This document shows, in pieces, positions 5,528 through 9,890 of a stretch of 9,890 bases of DNA; positions within the stretch are counted from its first letter, which is position 1; each line of letters begins with the position of its first letter. This DNA comes from Spirochaetales bacterium (GTDB lineage: Bacteria; Spirochaetota; Spirochaetia; Sphaerochaetales; Sphaerochaetaceae). The position numbers and the translations under genes were made by a program. The notes beneath the pieces were generated by a model. It was not told the DNA's origin. It made no database searches and saw only the letters and a list, made by a program, of their open reading frames with translations. The DNA lies in assembly GCA_012800465.1 (NCBI GenBank), contig JAAZJI010000017.1, positions 1 to 9,890 of the forward strand, written 5' to 3'.

Positions 5528-6805
5528 TTACATCGCTTTGACCAGCGAGAGGTCGCCGGATGCGGCGGCCCGGAGAAGGGGCTCCATGTAGGTGTCCACG
5601 TCGGCGGCGGTCATCGGAACGGGCATGTTCTTGAGCTTCATCTCAAGCTGGGGATCCTTCGCCGCACCGAGCGCGCGCGTGATGTGCTCTTCGGAGAAGC
5701 CCGGGATATCCTCAAGCTTCGTCGGAGCCTTGATCGACTTGCTGAATGCGATCATCATCTCGGCGACCGCGACGGCCAGCTCTCGTCCTTCAAGGTTCTC
5801 GACGGAATCACCGAATCCATACTTGGCGAAAATCTTTCCGACCACCTTCAAATGCTTCTGGATCGCCTTGGAATACAGCACCGCATAGTAGGGGTTCATG
5901 ATTCCGCAGGCGGTTCCGTGGGCGACGATGTCTACAAGGGAGAAGCTGGTCAGGTGGGCACCACTGGTTCCGCCGACCATGATCGCATATCCGCCGAGGT
6001 CGGTGGCAAGACCGATCGCTTCCCGCGCTTTGAGATTTTTCGGATCATCGACGAGGACCTTGGCGTACTCGGCGACCAGGCTGATCGCACATTCGGCTAG
6101 CTCTTTCGTCTTCTCGTACGTGGCCTCGCTCGCGCCAAGAAACACTTCGAAGGTATGCGCGATCGCATCGAGCGCGCCGTCGATCGTAACGCTCATCGGC
6201 ATCGAAACCGTCGTTTCGTAATCAAACACGCCAACGGACGGAATGATGGCGTTGTCCACGATCAGCTTCTTTTGACCGGCGACCGGATCGGTGATGTTGG
6301 AGTATTTCGTCAAGTGGGCTCCGCTGGAGGCGGCGGTCATAATGGCGATGACGGGAAGGAGTTTCGCTCCGGTCTTCGCCAGCTCGCCGGTCACCACGTC
6401 GGTTCCGAAGTAGTGGTCGATCTCGGGTGTCACCTTTGCGCCGAGAGTCGCCAGCACGTTCGCCGCCTTGACGGCATCAATGGCGGATCCTCCACCGATC
6501 ACGACGATGGAATCGGGCTTGTGATGAAGAATATACGACTCGAGGCGGTAGACATCTTCCCGCGGTGCGTTGGGCTTCGCATCGGGGGCGATTACGCCAC
6601 CGGCAAGCTCGATGCCGGCAGCTTCCAAGGAAGCTACAACCTTGTCCGCAACACTCTTCATATACGTGGTGTTGCTGACCAGAAGGGTCTTCTTCCCGTA
6701 TTTGGCGGCAAGCTTTCCAACCCGGTCGAGAACTCCAAGACCGTGGACGTAGGAATCTCCTTTCCAGTCATGTAGAATGTCATATGCGCGTTTCATCTGA
6801 TCCAT
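5528..6805 (-). CDS. Iron-containing (group III) alcohol dehydrogenase
   Basis: A full-length 425-residue NAD(P)-dependent alcohol dehydrogenase that interconverts an alcohol and an aldehyde or ketone with a divalent metal. The nucleotide-binding motif GGGSAIDAVKAA is at 104-115, TAASSGAH at 157-164 is the second cofactor loop (usually TTxGTGSE, here divergent), and likely metal ligands are D213 and H217 (ALDAIAH), H284 (GAH) and H296 (VAHG). The start at 6805 is supported by AGGAG at 6814-6818, 8 nt upstream, which overlaps the stop of the transketolase-like gene; only 12 nt separate the two genes. The substrate is unknown; as the partner of a transketolase-like and an epimerase-like gene, a short hydroxyaldehyde or aldose-derived carbonyl is plausible. 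A decayed copy of the same type lies at 3056-3463. Confidence 0.88.
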   Translation of the reverse strand: MDQMKRAYDILHDWKGDSYVHGLGVLDRVGKLAAKYGKKTLLVSNTTYMKSVADKVVASLEAAGIELAGGVIAPDAKPNAPREDVYRLESYILHHKPDSIVVIGGGSAIDAVKAANVLATLGAKVTPEIDHYFGTDVVTGELAKTGAKLLPVIAIMTAASSGAHLTKYSNITDPVAGQKKLIVDNAIIPSVGVFDYETTVSMPMSVTIDGALDAIAHTFEVFLGASEATYEKTKELAECAISLVAEYAKVLVDDPKNLKAREAIGLATDLGGYAIMVGGTSGAHLTSFSLVDIVAHGTACGIMNPYYAVLYSKAIQKHLKVVGKIFAKYGFGDSVENLEGRELAVAVAEMMIAFSKSIKAPTKLEDIPGFSEEHITRALGAAKDPQLEMKLKNMPVPMTAADVDTYMEPLLRAAASGDLSLVKAM

Positions 6806-6817
6806 ATTCTTTTCTCC

Positions 6818-7654
6818 TTACTTTGTCTTCTTTTTTATCAGAGCGCGAGCGCGGTCGGCGATCGCCTCCGCACTGATTCCATACTTCTCCAAAAGGGTAT
6901 CATACGGCCCCGATTCGGTATAAGTATCCTCGATGCCAATGCTGTCGAACTCGCAGAAGATTCCGGCTTTCATGAAATGCTCGCTTATCATCGATCCGAA
7001 CCCACCGAAAAGCACGTGCTCTTCGACGGTCAGGATCCGCTTCGTCTTGGCGACGGATTCGACCAGGGCATCCGAAGCGAAGGGTTTGACGAACGGAACG
7101 CTGAACACTTCAGCCCTGATTCCATCCTTCGCCAAGAGGTCGGCTGCTTTCGTCGCATAGCTGGCGGTGATACCGTTCGCGGCAATCGTAACGTCATCGC
7201 CTTCAACGATCCTGACGGTCTGAAGCACATCGCTTTCCGGAAGATCGGGCATCGGATTGCGGTTCAGGCGGATATACACCGGTCCGTCCTGCTTCAACGC
7301 ATACTCGAGCGCCATCTCCGCCTGACGGGCATCGGACGGTACGATCACCTGCATGTTCGGTAGCGCCCGCATGATCGCGATGTCGGTGATCGCCTGGTGG
7401 CTCGCTCCATCGAATGAATCGCTCAATCCGCCATATGCACCGGCGATATCGATCATGTTCGCCTCGGCGACGCCTACGTTGAAGAAGCGGTCCGGAAACT
7501 CGGCCACCGAAGCGGCTCCTCCCCAGTGACCGGTTCCCCGATTGTGGAGAATATCAAAAATGACTGTTCGAAAGTATGCTGCCAACGCATCGAGTTCAAC
7601 GGCGTTGAACGTTCGATTCGGAGTTGTCAGCAGATTCTTTACCCGTCCGTTCAT
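6818..7654 (-). CDS. Transketolase-like protein with two apparent in-frame internal deletions
   Basis: An open 278-residue frame, first gene of the - strand operon. Residues 20-52 (AAYFRTVIFDILHNRGTGHWGGAASVAE) resemble the very start of the transketolase TPP-binding (N) half. They run straight into FPDRFFNVGVAEANM (53-67), which belongs to the Pyr domain and carries the catalytic-type E64. The rest of the N half, including the GDGE..EG TPP motif, is absent. At ~71-75 a second block of roughly 30-35 residues is missing before GGLSDSFDGASHQAITD. From there the Pyr domain end and the C-terminal domain (~150-278) look complete. Canonical proteins are ~620-660 residues, or ~300 for a split C subunit. 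Activity as a transketolase is unlikely, yet the frame, ribosome site and promoter remain. It could be a recently broken gene, an assembly artefact or a repurposed protein. Confidence 0.75.
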   Translation of the reverse strand: MNGRVKNLLTTPNRTFNAVELDALAAYFRTVIFDILHNRGTGHWGGAASVAEFPDRFFNVGVAEANMIDIAGAYGGLSDSFDGASHQAITDIAIMRALPNMQVIVPSDARQAEMALEYALKQDGPVYIRLNRNPMPDLPESDVLQTVRIVEGDDVTIAANGITASYATKAADLLAKDGIRAEVFSVPFVKPFASDALVESVAKTKRILTVEEHVLFGGFGSMISEHFMKAGIFCEFDSIGIEDTYTESGPYDTLLEKYGISAEAIADRARALIKKKTK

Positions 7655-7660
7655 CCACAT

Positions 7661-7668
7661 TCTCCTTC
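7661..7668 (-). promoter_or_regulatory. Ribosome binding site that sets the transketolase-like start
   Basis: On the - strand this reads GAAGGAGA. Its AGGAG core (7662-7666) is only 1 nt from the outermost ATG (7660-7658) but 7 nt from the second in-frame ATG (7654-7652), so 7654 is the likely start. Confidence 0.7.
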
Positions 7669-7694
7669 ACTCCATACACCCACATATCTGTGTA

Positions 7695-7704
7695 CTGTGT
7701 ACAA
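7695..7704. promoter_or_regulatory. Candidate GntR operator over the operon transcription start
   Basis: CTGTGTACAA matches the perfect palindrome TTGTATACAA at 7829-7838 in 8 of 10 positions. It overlaps the predicted transcription start (~7700) of the transketolase-dehydrogenase-epimerase operon, a repressor position. It is part of a tandem TGTGTAC-TGTGTAC (7689-7702). Operator role is inferred. Confidence 0.4.
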
Positions 7705-7706
7705 TA

Positions 7707-7735
7707 TTTTTATCATATCGCCCCTGTTTTGTCAA
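7707..7735 (-). promoter_or_regulatory. Predicted promoter of the transketolase-dehydrogenase-epimerase operon
   Basis: On the - strand a perfect TTGACA (7735-7730) is followed after 17 nt by TAAAAA (7712-7707), a weak -10 match within an A/T-rich tract. Transcription would start near 7700, leaving a leader of about 46 nt. The perfect -35 and poor -10 fit a regulated promoter; the exact -10 is uncertain. Confidence 0.4.
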
Positions 7736-7828
7736 ATCTTTTCTGAATGCACCTGTAAATTATGAACACGACTTCCGCTTATACACGCTATTTATGGGAA
7801 TATCCGACATGCCTACAGGTATTGTCTT

Positions 7829-7838
7829 TTGTATACAA
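7829..7838. promoter_or_regulatory. Candidate GntR operator upstream of the GntR promoter
   Basis: TTGTATACAA is a perfect 10-bp palindrome ending 5 nt before the -35 box of the GntR gene, centred near -46 of its predicted start. GTATAC-cored palindromes of this kind are commonly bound by FCD-type GntR regulators, and the neighbouring gene encodes one. Binding is inferred. Confidence 0.45.
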
Positions 7839-7843
7839 CTTTC

Positions 7844-7873
7844 TTGACGATTGCCGTATTCTCCGAGTACACT
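7844..7873 (+). promoter_or_regulatory. Predicted promoter of the GntR regulator gene
   Basis: TTGACG at 7844-7849 and TACACT at 7868-7873 with an 18-nt spacer, identical in boxes and spacing to the DUF362 promoter. The predicted start near 7880 gives a ~21-nt leader holding the ribosome site. Confidence 0.55.
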
Positions 7874-7900
7874 GGTAGGTGTCGGAAAGGGAAATACAAT

Positions 7901-8542
7901 ATGGCCAAACTCATTCAAAGCAGTCTCTCGGACCAAGTCTATACATTGCTCAAGGAGCAGATTCTCTCGGGAGAACTCCAAGGGGGCATGAAGATACCCG
8001 AAGAATCCCTCGCCGAGGAGTTCGGCGTGTCACGCACCCCGATCAGGGAAGCGATCCGGCGACTCGCCGAATACGGGCTGGTCACCATCAGACCTCGCAC
8101 CTTCGCGACGGTAACCAGCATCACCTCGTCGGAAGCGGATGATATCGCCACGGTCCGAGTGGCCTTGGAACAGCTGGCGATCGACTCGATCGACGAGGCT
8201 TCCTATGCCGACCACGTCGAAACGATCTCACGCCATGCAGCCAATTGCCAATACGCGCTCGGCATCGGCGATCGGGCGAAAGTCTTTGAAGAGGACAGCC
8301 TTTTCCACATGGCCTTGGTAGCCGCTTCGAACAACACCGCCCTGATCTCGATCTATGAACGGCTTGATGCGAAGATCCAGATGTTGAGGATTCAGCAGAA
8401 TCTCCCCGAGGATGGACTGGGATATTACATCGGTCAGCACGCCCGGATGATGAGCCTCCTCAAAAATGGAGAGAAGGAAGCGTGTAAAGCGTTGATTCAC
8501 GAGCATATCAAACACGATATGGGTTATGACCCGGACCAATAG
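7901..8542 (+). CDS. GntR family transcriptional regulator, FadR/FCD subfamily
   Basis: A 213-residue DNA-binding regulator. Residues 5-70 form the GntR winged helix-turn-helix: LSDQVYTLLKEQILSGEL, the ESLAEEFGVSRTPIREAIRRL helices at 35-55, and a LVTIRPRTFATV wing. Residues ~75-205 form an all-helical FCD ligand domain with the expected metal-binding set D132, H136 (EDSLFHMAL), H180 (GQHARMM) and H202 (IHEHIKH), which usually helps bind a carboxylate effector. The ATG at 7901 is preceded by GAAAGGGA (about 7885-7892); an upstream in-frame TTG at 7829 lies before the promoter and is rejected. It is divergent from the transketolase-like/dehydrogenase/epimerase operon and most likely controls that operon and itself through the shared intergenic region. 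Confidence 0.9.
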   Translation: MAKLIQSSLSDQVYTLLKEQILSGELQGGMKIPEESLAEEFGVSRTPIREAIRRLAEYGLVTIRPRTFATVTSITSSEADDIATVRVALEQLAIDSIDEASYADHVETISRHAANCQYALGIGDRAKVFEEDSLFHMALVAASNNTALISIYERLDAKIQMLRIQQNLPEDGLGYYIGQHARMMSLLKNGEKEACKALIHEHIKHDMGYDPDQ

Positions 8543-8832
8543 CCGGAAGAACCGTTTTCAGAGCTGTCATTTCGCCGGCGCGGAAGAAGATCGGCGCTGC
8601 TGATGGCGATAGGGATGACACGGGAAGGTTGTTTATGGTTGCCGTCATGCCACGGCTTCCGATGAAATCCGCTTCAACGAATCGATCACTTCAATGCTCG
8701 TTCCGTGGAGATGTGTCTTTTTGGGTAAATGCCTCATCGGGTTCCGATAGGGAATCACAATAAGAATCCTGATCACGATCCAAATACCGATCACCCTTTA
8801 CAAAGGTGAGACGTGATTGCTATTGTCTCTTC
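8543..8832. other. Gene-poor intergenic stretch
   Basis: These 290 nt hold no convincing gene. A 49-codon frame on the - strand (8794 to 8645, GTG start) encodes a short hydrophobic stretch (IWIVIRILIVI) and a basic/polar tail ending DSLKRISSEAVA, but it has no properly spaced ribosome site and no family I recognise. A 42-codon + frame inside the same stretch is also unconvincing. No clear terminator follows the GntR gene. The right end carries the promoter proposed for the next gene. Confidence 0.5.
8797..8826 (+). promoter_or_regulatory. Predicted promoter of the membrane protein gene (leaderless)
   Basis: TTTACA at 8797-8802 and TATTGT at 8821-8826 are spaced by 18 nt; the -10 ends 6 nt before the ATG at 8833, so the transcript would start at the ATG. 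The boxes are moderate matches and no ribosome binding site precedes the gene. Confidence 0.35.
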
Positions 8833-9339
8833 ATGAGCACACTGACGGTCTTCCAATATATCTTGCTGGTCATCCTCATCCTCTTCACTCTTGTAAACTT
8901 CTACGCGTTCACGTTTGGAAGGAAACGAAGTGAACAGGGAAAGGCGTTATACCGGCAAACGTTGAACCAATTGCATCAAAAGGCGCTCACCGAGATGAAA
9001 CGCCATGGAATCTCCTTCGAGGAGCAGCGCGGGTATCTCAATGATTTGAATGAAGGGATTCTCCTGGCGTTCGATACGAAAAAGAAGATAGCCGGAATCG
9101 TTCTTAAAGATTCTTTCTTCCATTTTCCGTATGAGAACCTCGTATCATGCACTCGCCAATACGACACCCTTGCCAACAAGAAGATAACACATGTCCGGGT
9201 CATCATAGAAACAACGGATGAGTACATCACGCTTCTCTTTGGGAGCCGAAGCTATAAGCCGAACTCCTTCCTCGGCAAGTTCATTCTGGAGGACTCTCAG
9301 GAGTTCTGCACCATTTTAACGGAATCCTGTGCCCGTTGA
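8833..9339 (+). CDS. Single-span membrane protein of unknown function
   Basis: A 168-residue protein. Residues ~6-28 (TVFQYILLVILILFTLVNF) form one membrane span followed by basic residues (GRKRS), so the C-terminal ~135 residues should lie in the cytoplasm. After a helical, charged stretch (~35-72) comes a beta-rich domain: LLAFDTKKKIAGIVLKD, an HFPYENLVSC segment, ITHVRVIIETTDEYITLLFG and an EFCTIL helix. This reads like a small PH-like barrel, but I do not recognise a named family. An in-frame GTG at 8806 would add nine residues but would lie between the -35 and -10 boxes and lacks a ribosome site; ATG 8833 is preferred although it also lacks one, pointing to leaderless translation. It stands alone, converging on htpG. 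Confidence 0.65.
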   Translation: MSTLTVFQYILLVILILFTLVNFYAFTFGRKRSEQGKALYRQTLNQLHQKALTEMKRHGISFEEQRGYLNDLNEGILLAFDTKKKIAGIVLKDSFFHFPYENLVSCTRQYDTLANKKITHVRVIIETTDEYITLLFGSRSYKPNSFLGKFILEDSQEFCTILTESCAR

Positions 9340-9340
9340 C

Positions 9341-9373
9341 GAACTGCCAGGGCCCGAAGGCCCTGACAGGTTC
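9341..9373. terminator. Hairpin between the membrane protein gene and htpG
   Basis: CAGGGCC (9348-9354) pairs with GGCCCTG (9359-9365) around a CGAA tetraloop; GAAC (9341-9344) and GTTC (9370-9373) extend the stem past small bulges. It fills the 41-nt gap between convergent stop codons and can serve both strands, though neither side has a strong U-tract. Confidence 0.65.
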
Positions 9374-9380
9374 GATGGAA

Positions 9381-9890
9381 TCAGCGCGCCAGCAGGCTTT
9401 GCAGTCTGCGGGTGAACGCGACCGGATCCTTCGGCATCACCCCTTCGGAGAGAAGAGCCTGGTCCAGAAGAACGGAGGCAAGGTCCTCGACATACGCCTT
9501 GTCGTCGCTCGCTTCAATCTTTTTGATGATCGGATCGTCGAGGTTGATCTCGAGGATCGGAAGGATCTCTTCCCCCTGATCCTGGCCCATCATCTTCAGA
9601 AGCTGCTGCATCTGGACGGTCGGGTCGTTCTCGTCGACCACGATGACCGCCGGAGCATCGACGAGCCGGGTGGAGGCCACGACGTCCTTCACCTTGTTCC
9701 CAAGGGCTTTCTTGATCTTCTTGATCAAAGCCTTGGATTCCTTGCTCTCCTTGGTCTTCTCCTCCCCTTCCTTCAGGTCGTCGACCGCTCCGCTCTTGTT
9801 GATCGCCTTCAGCGGCAGCTCCTTGTAGAAGCCGAGCTGGCTGACGACGATGTCGTCGATGTCGTCGCTCATGATGAGGACTTCATAGCC
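9381..9890 (-). CDS. htpG: Chaperone protein HtpG (Hsp90), C-terminal part only
   Basis: The frame is open from the window edge to a TGA at 9381-9383, giving the last ~169 residues of the bacterial Hsp90 chaperone, a cytoplasmic ATP-dependent dimer that helps client proteins fold. The fragment opens with GYEVLIMSDDIDD, the conserved end of the Hsp90 middle domain (usually GYEVLYMTDPIDE). It continues through a Lys/Glu-rich helical region (KEGEEKTKESKESKALIKKI), then KALGNKVKDVVASTRLVDAPAVIVV and QQLLKMMGQ, and ends with the dimerisation helices (LPILEINLDDPIIKKI, LLDQALLSEGVMPKDP). The N-terminal ATPase domain and the promoter lie outside the window. Confidence 0.93.
   Translation of the reverse strand, partial: GYEVLIMSDDIDDIVVSQLGFYKELPLKAINKSGAVDDLKEGEEKTKESKESKALIKKIKKALGNKVKDVVASTRLVDAPAVIVVDENDPTVQMQQLLKMMGQDQGEEILPILEINLDDPIIKKIEASDDKAYVEDLASVLLDQALLSEGVMPKDPVAFTRRLQSLLAR

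Noticed and set aside
4656..5591. Open frame of 311 codons on the + strand across the epimerase gene and the end of the dehydrogenase gene
   Set aside because: It is the complement of two well-supported genes, runs through their intergenic gap and shows no domain or ribosome site.
7655..7660. Outer ATG of the transketolase-like frame
   Set aside because: It is only 1 nt from the AGGAG core; the next ATG at 7654 has a normal 7-nt spacing.
7829..7900. Upstream TTG start that would add 24 residues to the GntR regulator
   Set aside because: It lies before the predicted promoter and inside the candidate operator, while ATG 7901 has a ribosome site and gives a normal family N-terminus.
8645..8794. 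49-codon - strand frame with a hydrophobic start and basic tail
   Set aside because: The GTG start touches the only ribosome-like sequence (AAAGG) with no spacing, no family is recognisable, and frames of this size arise by chance; a comparison across relatives could revive it.
1..9890. CRISPR arrays, tRNA or rRNA genes, insertion sequences, phage or toxin-antitoxin genes
   Set aside because: No regularly spaced repeats, no cloverleaf or rRNA-like stretches, no transposase or integrase-like protein and no terminal inverted repeats were seen.

Overview
This is a GC-rich bacterial window with tightly packed genes. The gene content (a DUF3842 protein, a DUF1893-containing metal ABC transporter, DUF362, HtpG) and protein style suggest an anaerobic bacterium, perhaps a Sphaerochaeta/Treponema-like spirochaete. 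That placement is a low-confidence inference. No rRNA, tRNA, CRISPR array, insertion sequence or phage gene is visible.

Left region (1-3055, + strand). The tail of a DUF3842 gene is followed by a three-gene zinc/manganese-type ABC import operon: an ATPase fused at its N-terminus to a DUF1893 domain, an ABC-3 family permease overlapping it by 8 nt, and a short periplasmic metal-binding protein 2 nt further on. A TTGACC-17-TACACT promoter lies over the DUF3842 stop codon. A long hairpin built around an 18-bp perfect palindrome covers the ATPase start codon. A strong intrinsic terminator closes the operon.

Centre (3056-4640). A remnant of an iron-type alcohol dehydrogenase gene (- strand) carries internal deletions. 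It diverges from a DUF362 gene (+) whose promoter predicts a leaderless mRNA and has a 17-bp inverted repeat over its -35 box.

Right-centre (4647-8542). A - strand operon runs transketolase-like gene, iron-containing alcohol dehydrogenase, ketose 3-epimerase/isomerase-like TIM barrel. It is divergent from a GntR/FCD regulator. The shared 240-nt intergenic region holds both promoters and two related palindromes (TTGTATACAA and CTGTGTACAA) that are good candidates for the regulator's operators. The set looks like sugar or hydroxy-carbonyl catabolism under local control. However, the transketolase reading frame has apparently lost most of its TPP-binding half and a second internal block while staying in frame, so it is probably not an active transketolase.

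Right end (8543-9890). A gene-poor 290-nt stretch leads to a single-span membrane protein of unknown function, again apparently leaderless. It converges through a hairpin terminator on the 3' end of htpG (- strand), which runs off the window.

The most notable points are the DUF1893-ABC fusion with its start-codon hairpin, the two in-frame-deleted metabolic genes within 5 kb of each other, and the two predicted leaderless genes. Nothing seen here proves a wholly new system.
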